DNA of 64,000 nucleotides from Opitutaceae bacterium (GCA_030648295.1 JAUSID010000136.1:30695-94694); one strand, 5' to 3'. Positions 17,746 to 26,397 are shown, numbered from the stretch's first letter. The notes: generated by a model not told the origin, from the sequence alone. Made by a program: numbers and translations.

Positions 17746-18495
17746 ATGGCCGGCCATAACAAGTGGTCCAAAGTCAAACGGCTGAAAGCCGTCACCGATT
17801 CCCGCAAGGGCAAGGTCTTCTCGCGGCTTTCGCGCGACATCACGCTGGCGGCGAAGGCGGGCGGCGGCGATCCGGAGGCCAACGCGCGGCTGCGCACGCT
17901 GGTATTGAAGGCGCGCGATGCGAACATGCCGGCCGACAACGTCGACCGCGCGATCAAGAAGGGCACGGGCGAGCTGCCGGGCGTCGTGTTCGAGGAGATC
18001 ACGTACGAAGGCTATGGGCCCGCTGGCGTCGCCTTTATCGTGAAGGTGACGACCGACAACAAGCAGCGGGCGGCGCAGGAGGTGCGCTCCGTGTTCGCGC
18101 GCCACGGCGGCAACCTGGCGAGCACCGGTGCGGTGTCATTTCAATTTCAGCATGCGGGCCAGTTCCTGATCGCGAAGGACCAGACGACCGAGGACGCGCT
18201 GATGGAAATCGCCCTCGAGGCGGGCGCAGATGATGTGATCACGAGCGAGCAGGGATTCGAGGTGCGATGCGCCGTGCACGAATTCGACAAGGTGGCGCAG
18301 GCACTCGAGCAAAAGGGGATCAAGCCCGACAGCGCTGAGGTGGCCTACATTCCCACGACCACGGTGCCGGTGACCGATCCCAACGTCGCCAGCACGATCA
18401 TGAAGCTGCACGACATGCTCGAGGAAATCGACGACGTGCAGATCGTATTCTCGAACGAGGAAATCGACGATGCGATCACGGCGGCGCAGGGGTGA
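17746..18495 (+). CDS. yebC: YebC/PmpR/TACO1-family translation or transcription regulator
   Basis: 249 residues starting MAGHNKWSKVKRLKAVTD, the near-invariant N-terminus of the family. Further motifs are RDITLAAKAGGGDPEANARL, the NMPADNVDRAIKKG segment and the EGYGPAGVAFIV strand. Family members are cytoplasmic; recent work connects YebC to translation of polyproline stretches, and older work describes DNA-binding regulators. The ATG at 17746 is fixed by the conserved N-terminus. The 5' leader is the A/C heptad array, without a recognisable ribosome binding site. The gene is followed by a palindromic repeat mosaic. Confidence 0.96.
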   Translation: MAGHNKWSKVKRLKAVTDSRKGKVFSRLSRDITLAAKAGGGDPEANARLRTLVLKARDANMPADNVDRAIKKGTGELPGVVFEEITYEGYGPAGVAFIVKVTTDNKQRAAQEVRSVFARHGGNLASTGAVSFQFQHAGQFLIAKDQTTEDALMEIALEAGADDVITSEQGFEVRCAVHEFDKVAQALEQKGIKPDSAEVAYIPTTTVPVTDPNVASTIMKLHDMLEEIDDVQIVFSNEEIDDAITAAQG

Positions 18496-18497
18496 TG

Positions 18498-18775
18498 CCC
18501 TGGGAGCGCGGGCGTCCCGCCCGCAAGGATTGGTGAGGAAACACCGTATGCGTACCTTCCCGTGTCTCGTAGTATCTTCGGTACTCCGCGTGGCATGGGC
18601 GTCTCGCCCATGATCCTGGCGACGCGCTTGGCGTCGTCCACGGGCAAGCTTGCCCGCCTTCGGCGGCGCCGAAGGCGACCAGGGTTTACCCGCCTCTGGC
18701 GGCGCCGAAGGCGACCAGGGATGCCCGTACCACTTCAAACCTTGCGGGCCAGAGGCCCGCGCTCCCGGGGAAAAC
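18498..18775. repeat. Mosaic of REP-like and GGCGGCGCCG-type palindromes
   Basis: The outer arms are a REP-like left half (18498-18526, TGGGAGCGCGGGC) and its right half (18742-18774, GCCCGCGCTCCC). Nested between them are a GGCATGGGCGTCTCGCCCATG hairpin (about 18592-18612) and two tandem copies of a different element centred on GGCGGCGCCG (18652-18684 and 18686-18720). The 282-base gap between yebC and the next gene contains nothing else. Confidence 0.85.
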
Positions 18776-18777
18776 CG

Positions 18778-20367
18778 CTACTCCAGCGCCTCGGCGATCG
18801 CGCCGGTGATTTCCTCCGCCGGCTCGGTGCCGCAGCAGAGACGCAGCAGATCCGGATCGAGCCGGCTCGCGGCGAGTTCGGCGATGCCGGCTGCCGTGGT
18901 CACGAGGTCGTAATGCGCGAGGTACATGAAGGGACAGATCAACGTCGTCTTCATCCCGAAACTTGGTCCCTTCGGTAGCCGCAGCCGGTCATAAAACGGT
19001 TCCATCGGCCCGCGCAGCGTGAACGAAATCATGCCGCCGATCGCATGGGGTCCGCGGGCAATCTTGAGATAATTCTCCTGCGAAGCCGGTTGCAGCGGCC
19101 AGTAAACATCACGCACCTTCGGGTGCTGTTCGAGGAATTGGGCCACACGGGTCGTGTTCACCTGGATGCGCGCGAGCACTTCCGCCGTGTCGCCAATCTG
19201 CGCCGCCAGCCGGGCGAGGTCGCGCGGATAAACGGGTTCGAGCTCCTCCGCGATTTTCCTCCGCAGCGCCGCGGCGTCACGGCCCGCCGGATTGATCGCC
19301 GCGACACCCGCCGTCAGGTCGCCGTCGCTGGCGGTGTATTTCGTCAGGCTCGCGACCACGGCGTCGCACCGGGAGAGCACGTCGAGGCTGAAAACCGAAA
19401 CGACCGACGGATCGATCAGCAGGTGCGCGCCGTGCTCGCGGCAGAGTCGCACGAGCTCCGCGACATCCGGCGTTTCAATCAGCGGGTTCGTCGGCAGCTC
19501 GGCGACGACCCCGGCGATCCGATCACCATGCCGGGTGAAAATCCGCCGGATGCCCTCGGTGTCGAGCGGGTCGCGCACGTACACGTAATCGCCCGGCGTG
19601 CGGGTGTATTTTTTCAACACCGCGATGGTGTCGAGGTAGAGCCAGCCGAGTTGGAGCCAGACCGTGCGGCCGCGCTCCGCCTGGATTTCCGCCGACGCGC
19701 GGAACGCGGCGTAGATCGCGTTCATCCCGCAGTTCGCCAGCAGCAGGTCCTCATCCCCGGCCTCCGGCAGCCCGCGACGGAGCACGCGGCGAATCTCCGC
19801 CGTGGCGTCACCGGCGAATGTTTCCTCCGGGTGGCGCCCGGGCAGCAATCCCAGTCCGACGAGATGATCCTCGGCTTCCCGCGACGAGAGAAAGCCCCCG
19901 ATGTTCTGGAGAAATGTTTTTGCCCGTCCGTACAGCTCGGGTGACGGCGGATGCGAGACGCCATGGAGGCCGTCGCGGGAAATGATTTCCACGGCGCTCG
20001 TTTGCCCCGGGGTCGTGCTGTCGAGGCAGGCCGCGAGGGCGCGGGCCATTCGCGGTGAAGAAGTGAGCCAGAGAGTATGCGGACCGCGGCCGTCTGCCGG
20101 CGAGCCGCGCAGTGCCGGCGTGTTCGCGGTGAAGTGATCGGCGAGCCGGCGCGCAAACGGATGGACGACAAACCGCGGATAGCCCGAGGTGAGCTGCCGC
20201 ATCGTCTCGGGATTTCTTTCCTCGTAGCCGCGGACGTCGCGCATCCGCGGCAGGCTGCAGGAAACTGCATGCGGACTGGCGGGGATCCGATGACCGAGTG
20301 GAAGCGGGGAGAAGGCCGGCATGGCGAAGGCGGGCAGCAACGGTTGAGAGTTGAACGCGATTGGCAA
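18778..20367 (-). CDS. PLP-dependent transsulfuration enzyme, fungal-type cystathionine gamma-synthase-like
   Basis: 529 residues, fold-type I PLP enzyme of the Cys/Met metabolism family. The PLP lysine is in VASLTKYTASDGD; cofactor-site segments ELPTNPLIETPD and LLIDPSVVS are in their usual order, and GMNAIYAAFRA is the phosphate-side helix. The N-terminal segment PLGHRIPASPHAVSCSLP followed by GYEERNPE and TSGYPRFVVHP resembles the fungal STR2/Met7 type cystathionine gamma-synthases rather than standard bacterial MetB. It probably works on homoserine esters and cysteine, but a gamma-lyase or sulfhydrylase activity is possible. A later ATG (20322) is an alternative start. The upstream gap shared with the divergent xth gene contains repeat arrays. 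Confidence 0.8.
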   Translation of the reverse strand: MPIAFNSQPLLPAFAMPAFSPLPLGHRIPASPHAVSCSLPRMRDVRGYEERNPETMRQLTSGYPRFVVHPFARRLADHFTANTPALRGSPADGRGPHTLWLTSSPRMARALAACLDSTTPGQTSAVEIISRDGLHGVSHPPSPELYGRAKTFLQNIGGFLSSREAEDHLVGLGLLPGRHPEETFAGDATAEIRRVLRRGLPEAGDEDLLLANCGMNAIYAAFRASAEIQAERGRTVWLQLGWLYLDTIAVLKKYTRTPGDYVYVRDPLDTEGIRRIFTRHGDRIAGVVAELPTNPLIETPDVAELVRLCREHGAHLLIDPSVVSVFSLDVLSRCDAVVASLTKYTASDGDLTAGVAAINPAGRDAAALRRKIAEELEPVYPRDLARLAAQIGDTAEVLARIQVNTTRVAQFLEQHPKVRDVYWPLQPASQENYLKIARGPHAIGGMISFTLRGPMEPFYDRLRLPKGPSFGMKTTLICPFMYLAHYDLVTTAAGIAELAASRLDPDLLRLCCGTEPAEEITGAIAEALE

Positions 20368-20390
20368 CCGGAACGTGTGTCAGAGGGCGA

Positions 20391-20572
20391 GGGACGGAGG
20401 GACGGAGGGGCGGAGGGACGGAGGGACGGAGGGGCGGAGGACCAAGGACCAAGGACCAAGGACCAAGGACCAAGGACCAAGGACCAAGGACCAAGATTTG
20501 CCTTATATCACAGCGAGGCGCGCGTGGCCCTTGCTCGTTGCTCCTTGCCCTTTGCTCTTTCCTCTTGGCCTT
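20391..20572 (+). repeat. Three short tandem arrays between divergent genes
   Basis: 20391-20440: six 8-base units (GGGACGGA or GGGGCGGA). 20441-20496: eight 7-base units (ACCAAGG). 20531-20572: six degenerate 7-base pyrimidine-rich units (TTGCTCG, TTGCTCC and similar). They fill most of the 233-base divergent gap between the transsulfuration gene and xth, so both promoters must lie in or beside the arrays. Confidence 0.93.
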
Positions 20573-20600
20573 TTCGCCCGGGGCGAAAAAGTGCGGGCGG

Positions 20601-21362
20601 ATGAAATTCGTGTCATGGAACGTCAACGGCGTGCGCGCGGCGCACAAGAAGGGGCTGCTCGACTTCATGGAGAAGACGCAGGCCGACGTCATTTGCCTCC
20701 AGGAGGCGAAATGTCATCCGGGCGACGTGCAGCACATCGTGTGGCCGCACGGCTACGAGGTCTTCTGGAATCCGGCGGTGAAGAAGGGCTACAGCGGGAC
20801 CGTGATTTTCACGCGCGCGAAACCGAAGGCGGTGTCGCTCGGCATCGGCATGAAAGGCCACGATGACGAGGGCCGTGTCATCACGGCGGAGTATGACGAT
20901 TTTTATCTGCTCAACGTGTACCAGCCGAATTCACAGCGCGGACTGACGCGGCTGAAGTACCGGACCGGGGAGTGGGACCCCGCGTTTCTCGCCTACCTGA
21001 AGAAACTGGAAAAGCGCGGCAAGCCGGTCATCTTCTGCGGCGACCTGAACGTGGCGCACACGGAGCTGGATTTGAAGAATCCCACGACGAACCGGCGAAA
21101 CGCGGGCTTCACCGAAGAAGAGCGGGGAAATTTCTCCAAGCTGCTTGCGAGTGGGTTTGTGGATACGTTTCGCGAGTTCGAGAAGGGCCCGGGTCACTAC
21201 ACGTGGTGGAGCCAGATGATGAACTGCCGGGCCCGGAACATCGGGTGGCGCGTCGATTATTTTGTCGTCAGCGGGAAGCTGCAAACCGCGCTGAAGCGCG
21301 CGTGGATCAGCCCGGAGGTGATGGGCAGCGATCACTGTCCCGTCGGGCTGGAGATCGGGTAA
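20601..21362 (+). CDS. xth: Exodeoxyribonuclease III / AP endonuclease
   Basis: 253 residues starting MKFVSWNVNGVRAAHKKG, the classical start of exonuclease III. Motifs: LQEAKC (metal-binding Glu), the KKGYSGTVIFT segment, LNVYQPNSQ, FCGDLNVAH (catalytic Asp-x-Asn), and the C-terminal GWRVDYFVVS with GSDHCPVGLEI (catalytic Asp-His). It repairs abasic sites and has 3'-5' exonuclease activity in the cytoplasm. The ATG at 20601 is set by the conserved N-terminus. The leader upstream is a pyrimidine-rich heptad array and the gene is followed by an AT-rich palindrome. Confidence 0.97.
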   Translation: MKFVSWNVNGVRAAHKKGLLDFMEKTQADVICLQEAKCHPGDVQHIVWPHGYEVFWNPAVKKGYSGTVIFTRAKPKAVSLGIGMKGHDDEGRVITAEYDDFYLLNVYQPNSQRGLTRLKYRTGEWDPAFLAYLKKLEKRGKPVIFCGDLNVAHTELDLKNPTTNRRNAGFTEEERGNFSKLLASGFVDTFREFEKGPGHYTWWSQMMNCRARNIGWRVDYFVVSGKLQTALKRAWISPEVMGSDHCPVGLEIG

Positions 21363-21409
21363 CGGTGATGGCCGGTCACGTTCCCCTCGTTGGTCGAACC
21401 CGGCGGGCG

Positions 21410-21430
21410 TTTTAACGTAATACGTTAAAA
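21410..21430. promoter_or_regulatory. Perfect AT-rich palindrome, operator or terminator candidate
   Basis: TTTTAACGTA at 21410-21419 and TACGTTAAAA at 21421-21430 are exact reverse complements around one central A. The site lies 48 bases after xth and 56 bases before the phosphoesterase start, in otherwise GC-rich DNA. The length and symmetry suit a dimeric repressor; the one-base centre is too tight for a usual terminator loop, although the outer arms ending in T's could serve in part. Confidence 0.55.
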
Positions 21431-21485
21431 GCGGGCCGTCCGATAATTGCTTCCGTCGCCCGCGCGACGGGTGCATGTTGCGGGC

Positions 21486-22484
21486 ATGTTTCGCCTCCGC
21501 GCCGCTGTATTTGGATTCCTGATTTCCGCGCTCGCCGGGTCGGCGGCGCAGCCGAAGGCTCCCGCGCCGCCCCCGCCGCCCCGGTTCAGTTTCGTCGCGC
21601 TCGGGTGCATGCCGTACGGAAAGGAAAAGTTTCCCGCCTACGAGCGGCTGCTGCGGGAAATCGATCGATACGCCCCGGCTTTCGTCGTCCACTGCGGTGA
21701 CACCAAGTCCGGCTCCGAGCCGCCGACCGACGCGTTTCTCGTGCAGGTGCGAACCTGGTTCAATTCGTTGAACAGCGCCGTGATTTACACGCCGGGCGAC
21801 AACGAGTGGACGGACGTGCACCGCACGAACAACGGCCAGGAGGATCCGCTGGTGTGGCTGGCCAAGGTGCGCACCACGTACTTTGCGGAGGAACGCAGCA
21901 TGGGCCGGAAGCCGATTCCGTTGCTCACGCAGCGCCGCGACCCGGCGTTCGCAAAATTCGTGGAGAACGCGCGCTGGTCGCGGGACAAGGTCGTGTTCGC
22001 CACCGTCCACGTGGTCGGCAGCAACAACAACTGCCAGCCGGCCGTGCCGGGCGCGATGGAGGAATTCGAGGAGCGGGACCGCGCCAACGAAGCGTGGATA
22101 CGGGCGACGTTCGCGGAGGCGCAGGCCGCCGGCGCCGCGGGCGTGGCGCTGTTTTTCCAGGCGCAACCATTCGGCTCGCTGGAACGGACGGATCGTCGGT
22201 CGGGTTTCACGCGCTTTCTCAAGACGATGGAGGACGAAGCGCGGCGGTTCGCGAAGCCGGTCCTGCTCGTCCACGCCGACGAACATCGCTACCGGCTCGA
22301 ACACGATCTGCGGTTCCGGCGCGACGGTGAGCCGGTGGCCAACGTTACGCGGCTGGAAACCTTCGGAGACTTCGACCTCCATGCCACGTTGGTCGTGGTC
22401 GATCCGGCGTCGCCGCACGTTTTCCTGGCCGGTCCGCTGCTGGTGCCCGCGAACGCGCTGCCCGTGCTGCCACGGAAGAAATGA
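21486..22484 (+). CDS. Secreted calcineurin-like phosphoesterase/metallophosphatase
   Basis: 332 residues from ATG 21486; a start at 21447 would add thirteen residues in front of the signal peptide (FRLRAAVFGFLISALAGSAA). A Pro-rich linker follows, then SFVALGCMPYG in place of the usual D-x-H strand, VVHCGDTKSG (GD-x-x-x metallophosphatase motif), YTPGDNEW (GDNE motif) and later FFQAQPF and LLVHADEHRYR (His motif). The GD and GDNE motifs support a metal-dependent phosphoesterase fold, but the first D-x-H is not intact, so activity is uncertain. It is likely periplasmic. No operon partner is apparent. Confidence 0.72.
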   Translation: MFRLRAAVFGFLISALAGSAAQPKAPAPPPPPRFSFVALGCMPYGKEKFPAYERLLREIDRYAPAFVVHCGDTKSGSEPPTDAFLVQVRTWFNSLNSAVIYTPGDNEWTDVHRTNNGQEDPLVWLAKVRTTYFAEERSMGRKPIPLLTQRRDPAFAKFVENARWSRDKVVFATVHVVGSNNNCQPAVPGAMEEFEERDRANEAWIRATFAEAQAAGAAGVALFFQAQPFGSLERTDRRSGFTRFLKTMEDEARRFAKPVLLVHADEHRYRLEHDLRFRRDGEPVANVTRLETFGDFDLHATLVVVDPASPHVFLAGPLLVPANALPVLPRKK

Positions 22485-22567
22485 ACGCGAACGATTACGA
22501 TAAAGAGAACGATGCAGGCGCAGTCGGCCGAGTTCCGCGGCTTGCGAAGTGGCTGCGGCGATCGGCC

Positions 22568-22638
22568 GTAGCAGCCGAGGTGACGAGGCTGGAATTTTCA
22601 ATGGCCCGGTACGCCAGCCTCCTTACGTCGGCTGCTAC
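22568..22638. repeat. Inverted pair of GTAGCAGCCGAGG-type elements
   Basis: 22568-22592 (GTAGCAGCCGAGGTGACGAGGCTGG) and the reverse complement of 22614-22638 match at about 22 of 25 positions. The pair sits in the 220-base gap between the phosphoesterase and PncC-like genes. The same element recurs singly at 57871-57895 and, degenerate, at 47530-47554. The rest of the gap shows nothing I recognise. Confidence 0.8.
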
Positions 22639-22704
22639 GGTCTGCGGCCCGCTCGACGCTTTTGTGCTGCGGCCGGTTCACCGACCCGCATCATCCGTCG
22701 CGCC

Positions 22705-23220
22705 ATGAAAACCCTCCTGCGCCAAATGATCGAGTTGAAGCGCCTCATGCTGCGGCGGCCGGCGCTGACGCTGGCTGCCGCGGAAAGCCTTACGTGCGGC
22801 CGCGTGCAGGCGCGGGTTGGCGAAATATCGGGCGCTTCCGATTTTTTTCTCGGCGGCATCACCACCTACACGCTCGACCAGAAGGTCGAGCACCTCGGGG
22901 TCGATCGGGCGTCGGCGCGCCGGGTCAAAAGTGTGTCGGCCGCGGTGGCGGAGCAAATGGCCCGGGGCGTCTGCCGCTTGTTCGGCAGTGACGTCGGTGT
23001 CGCCACCACGGGTTATGCCGAGACCTCGCCGGCAGATCGCGTCGAGAATCCGTTTGCGTGGTGGGCGCTCGCGCACCGGCGGCGCGGCCGTTTCGTCGCG
23101 TTGCGCAGTGGCCGGATAGAATGTCCCGGCGCGCGCCGCATCGAAGCGCAGGTCATCGTCGCTGACGCCGTACTCGCCGAGCTCCTGGCGTATTTGGAGG
23201 AACTGCGCGCGGTTGGCTGA
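22705..23220 (+). CDS. pncC: CinA C-terminal/PncC-like nicotinamide-nucleotide amidase
   Basis: 171 residues corresponding to the CinA C-terminal domain alone. Visible motifs: TLAAAESLTCGRVQARVG (catalytic Ser region), SDFFLGGITTYT (YSN-like strand) and VGVATTGYAE (substrate-binding loop). The domain deamidates nicotinamide mononucleotide to nicotinate mononucleotide in pyridine nucleotide recycling. Start at ATG 22705 because the motif-bearing domain begins about 20 residues later and the preceding bases are an inverted repeat. It converges on the SYLF gene; the gap contains a CCGCCG/CGGCGG hairpin near 23300-23323 that could terminate transcription. Confidence 0.88.
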   Translation: MKTLLRQMIELKRLMLRRPALTLAAAESLTCGRVQARVGEISGASDFFLGGITTYTLDQKVEHLGVDRASARRVKSVSAAVAEQMARGVCRLFGSDVGVATTGYAETSPADRVENPFAWWALAHRRRGRFVALRSGRIECPGARRIEAQVIVADAVLAELLAYLEELRAVG

Positions 23221-23328
23221 CGGTGGCACCCGCTGGATGAACACACTCCGGCGCTTCGCGCCACCCCTCTCGAGAGTGGACCTTGAAGAACGGTCCGCCG
23301 GTGACTCGGCGGTCGACAAAGTTGACTC

Positions 23329-24006
23329 CTACGGCGCCAGCTTCTGCACCAGGTTCATCAACGGCTGCACTTCCGGGACCGGTTGGACCCAGTCGCTATA
23401 AAGCAGCTCCGGCAAGGTGTAGCGGGTGTTGTAGAGCGTGAAATTCGCCTGGTCGTTGCGCGAGATGTGACCCGCTTTCACCGTGGCACCGGCGTACAAG
23501 CCCGTCGTTTTCGTGTAGGCCAGGAGCGGCGTCTTCAGAATTTCCTCGCGGTTGCGTTCGACTTCCGCGGCCTTCGGGCCCGCGACGGCCTTGGCATCCA
23601 CCCCGATGTTGAACCGGTTCTTGAACAGCTGTCGCGGCGTACTCTCGTCCGTGATGATGAACACGCTCTCGATCGACTTGGCGCCGAGTTGGAATCCGAG
23701 GCTGGCTTCACCGGCGTTGATCAGCACCGGCACGCTCCAGCGGCCGTTCGGACGCCGCACCATGATGACGCCGTAGCCATCCTTTATGCCGAGGAAGAGT
23801 CCCGCCTTGAACTGGTTGAGGATCAACACCGCCTTCGCCCGCTGCCATACCTGCGGCGGGATGGCCGTGTTGGTGTGGGTTTGGAACTCCTGGAGAATCG
23901 CCTCACAGCTTTGGACGCGATCGACGAGAGCGGCGCGAGTCGGCTCGGCGCGGGCGCTGGCTCCGGCAAAGAGCGCGAGAACTGAGAGCAGCAGGAAATT
24001 CTTCAT
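23329..24006 (-). CDS. SYLF-domain (Ysc84-like) secreted lipid-binding protein
   Basis: 225 residues read from ATG 24006. A clean signal peptide (LLLSVLALFAGASARA) precedes a SYLF/Ysc84 domain: QRAKAVLILNQFKAGLFLG, YGVIMVRRPNGRWSVP, and the GEASLGFQLGAKSIE segment. SYLF domains bind phosphoinositides in eukaryotes; bacterial members are periplasmic or outer-membrane associated with unknown role. A longer frame upstream to 24132 is rejected because the signal peptide begins here. It follows the metallopeptidase gene on the same strand after 209 bases. Confidence 0.88.
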   Translation of the reverse strand: MKNFLLLSVLALFAGASARAEPTRAALVDRVQSCEAILQEFQTHTNTAIPPQVWQRAKAVLILNQFKAGLFLGIKDGYGVIMVRRPNGRWSVPVLINAGEASLGFQLGAKSIESVFIITDESTPRQLFKNRFNIGVDAKAVAGPKAAEVERNREEILKTPLLAYTKTTGLYAGATVKAGHISRNDQANFTLYNTRYTLPELLYSDWVQPVPEVQPLMNLVQKLAP

Positions 24007-24215
24007 AGCTGGGCGGGACGGTAAATTTTGGCGAGTGTAGGCATGGCGGAAGGGAGTTGAAAAGCGCCGATTGTGAATTGTTCCGGCCGGAATTTGCCGG
24101 GATGGCAACGGACGCTGGTTGCGGAATCTCACAAACTGGCGGCAGTCGGGGCTGGCGCCGCCGGCAAATTCCTTAATTCGCCACCATGTGGCGAAGAACC
24201 CCGGAAAGCGGCCGG

Positions 24216-24587
24216 TTAGTCCAAGCCACGGGCGGTGAGCTCATCCTCGTCCCAGCCGAGATAATGCCCCAGCTCGTGCAGATACGTGAGCCGCACCTCC
24301 TCACGATAGATTTCCTCATCGGCTTCGGCAAAATCCCACAGGTTTTCGAGGTAGAGCAGGATTTGCGGCGGTGCGGGATTGTCATGCGCGAGCTCGGTGC
24401 CGTGCGGGTTGCCGGTGAAGAGACCCAGGATATCGGCCTCGAATCCTTCCGCCAGCACGTCCCGGGCCGGCAGCTGTTCATAATGGACCGCGACGTCGCG
24501 CGCGAGCGGACGGATTTCCGGCGGCAGCTGGCGCTGCGCCGCCCCGACGGCGTCGGCGGCAACTTTGGTGAGGCGGTCGAAATCCAT
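24216..24587 (-). CDS. Zincin-like metallopeptidase (Zincin_1/DUF1025 type)
   Basis: 123 residues. The HELGHYLGWDE sequence near the C-terminus contains the HExxH zinc site, preceded by YREEVRLTYL. The N-terminal half has the compact family core (PPQILLYLENLWDFA). Proteins of this length and layout are small cytoplasmic zinc-binding minigluzincins of unknown substrate. The gene starts 19 bases downstream of the ABC permease stop on the same strand, so it probably belongs to that transcription unit. Confidence 0.85.
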   Translation of the reverse strand: MDFDRLTKVAADAVGAAQRQLPPEIRPLARDVAVHYEQLPARDVLAEGFEADILGLFTGNPHGTELAHDNPAPPQILLYLENLWDFAEADEEIYREEVRLTYLHELGHYLGWDEDELTARGLD

Positions 24588-24606
24588 TTCGCGTCGTTAA
24601 CGGGGA

Positions 24607-26397
24607 TCAGGCGCGCAATTCCGACGAAAGATCGAGTTTTTCGAACCGGCCGCCCAGCCACCACAGCCCAAGCCATACCTCGGCGAGGAGAATCAGGAGT
24701 ACGGCCACCGCGGCAATGGTCACCGCCGCGACGGGTCCCACCAGCCATTGCAGGATGAAGATCAACAGGGCGCCGAACAGGGTGGGGGGCAGGAGCGCGG
24801 CCGTCATGGTCAACAGCTGGGCAAAGAAAAAGATCATCCGCTGGCCGACGACCTCGACGCCACCGCCGCGGCCACGGCTGGCCTGAAACCATCCGGGAAA
24901 AAGCAACGTGGCGGCGTTCGGCACCAGCAATTGCAGGGCCACGAGCACCGGCACGAGGACGGCGAGCCCGAGCGCCGTCGCGACCCGCAGCTGGAGGGTG
25001 AGCCACACCAGGCCCGGCCGAAGCGGATGAAACGTCAGGGCAAGGACGAGGATGGCGAGCCACAGGATGGCAGTGAGGATTGCCGTGGGCGCGAGCAGCT
25101 GCCCAAGCACAACTTGCCATCCAGCGAGTGGATACGTCTTTAGGATGTCGGCATTCGGCAGATCGGTGCGCATGTCCTGCCGCGCGAATTGGGGGCCGAC
25201 GAGCAGGGTGTAGCCGGAAAAGATCAGCGCGAAGACACCGATTCCAGGCAGGAGGCCGCGCCAGGCCGGCTGGGTATTCATCCACGAACACCCGGCTATG
25301 ATTACCAGCGTGCACCCGACAAAGACGCGCGGCGTGAAATAGGGCCAGGTCGAGAGGAGGTTTTTCCAGAGGAAGGCGATCTCCGGCCGGCCCACCGCGG
25401 CGAGCTTGAAGGGGGCAGGCCGGCCCTTGCTGGCCGCATTTCCGATTCGCCGATCACCCGCGCGCCAGGCCGCGACGCGCGCGGCGCGTTTCTGCGCCTG
25501 ATCAATGGTCGCGTCCTCGAACGACACCGCGGTTTGCACGACCCACAGGTAGTGCAGGGTGATGACCGCGAGAGCCGGGGCGAAGACCGTGAGAAACGTG
25601 CGCGTGTCGGCGGCGAGAAACGGGGCGATGATCAGTTTCAATGGCCATACCACCCAGCCGAGCGGCGCAGTCCCGGCCAGGGTCACGACCCAGTCGGCGA
25701 TCGCGCTCAGCGCGAACTCGTCCGTAAACTCCGGCAGCCGGCCCGAAGCGGGAAGCTGCCAAATCGTAAGCGCGGCGATGGTGGCGAACAGCGCGACGAT
25801 CAGCACGCGCCGGCGCCACGTTCCGATGCCGCGCTCCGCCAGGCGCGTGAGGGTGAAGTTGGCGCCGCTGAAGTGAAGATTCAACGCCGAGAAAACGAAC
25901 CACCAGCCGAGCGCATGCGTGAGCGGGTTGCCTTCGACGAATGACCAGCGGTTGGAAAACAGCATCATCACACCTGCGCCGATCAGGTTGCGAAACTGGC
26001 TGCTCAGCAGCCGAAAGTGTACCAGGGCGCGCCGCGTGACGGGCGCGGGGAAAAGGAACGCGATTTCGGCCTCGGTGAACCCAAGCGCCGCGGGTCGCGC
26101 CGGTATCACCCACATGAGTACGAGCAGTACGAACAGTGCGATTGCCCCCATCGCCGACGCGAAGGGCAGCCAGTCGATTGCGAGCATGGCATCCGCGGTT
26201 CGCAGCGCCTCCGCCGGCGCGTGCGGCGGGAGTCGTCGCGCCGGAGGGCCGGCGAGACCACGGAAGAAGAAGAAGTAGAAATAGGCGAACCCGACGATTC
26301 CGCCTGCCAGGTATTTCGGCTGCCGCAGCCGCCGCAGGCGTGACCACGTCCAGTTCTTGAACGACGTCAGCCGCAGGTAAATCAGCGCGCGAAGCAT
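24607..26397 (-). CDS. ABC-2-type exporter permease, large putative
   Basis: 596 residues from ATG 26397. About twelve or more hydrophobic segments, including the first at GGIVGFAYFYFFFFRGL, then FASAMGAIALFVLLVLMWV, and several near the C-terminus (VTIAAVAVLLILLAEVWLGLWWL). A cytoplasmic charged stretch (DQAQKRAARVAAWRAGD) lies centrally. It fits the putative ABC exporter family fused as a full membrane unit. Partner is the ATPase gene upstream on the same strand, separated by about 210 bases filled with a heptad array. The substrate is unknown. Longer upstream frame through the repeat array is rejected. Confidence 0.78.
   Translation of the reverse strand: MLRALIYLRLTSFKNWTWSRLRRLRQPKYLAGGIVGFAYFYFFFFRGLAGPPARRLPPHAPAEALRTADAMLAIDWLPFASAMGAIALFVLLVLMWVIPARPAALGFTEAEIAFLFPAPVTRRALVHFRLLSSQFRNLIGAGVMMLFSNRWSFVEGNPLTHALGWWFVFSALNLHFSGANFTLTRLAERGIGTWRRRVLIVALFATIAALTIWQLPASGRLPEFTDEFALSAIADWVVTLAGTAPLGWVVWPLKLIIAPFLAADTRTFLTVFAPALAVITLHYLWVVQTAVSFEDATIDQAQKRAARVAAWRAGDRRIGNAASKGRPAPFKLAAVGRPEIAFLWKNLLSTWPYFTPRVFVGCTLVIIAGCSWMNTQPAWRGLLPGIGVFALIFSGYTLLVGPQFARQDMRTDLPNADILKTYPLAGWQVVLGQLLAPTAILTAILWLAILVLALTFHPLRPGLVWLTLQLRVATALGLAVLVPVLVALQLLVPNAATLLFPGWFQASRGRGGGVEVVGQRMIFFFAQLLTMTAALLPPTLFGALLIFILQWLVGPVAAVTIAAVAVLLILLAEVWLGLWWLGGRFEKLDLSSELRA

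Noticed and set aside
20391..20496. Possible iterons of a replication origin
   Set aside because: The units are short and low in complexity, and no replication initiator gene or DnaA boxes are seen.
20931..22601. A 556-codon minus-strand frame
   Set aside because: It spans antisense to xth and the phosphoesterase and crosses an intergenic palindrome; no recognisable protein motif.
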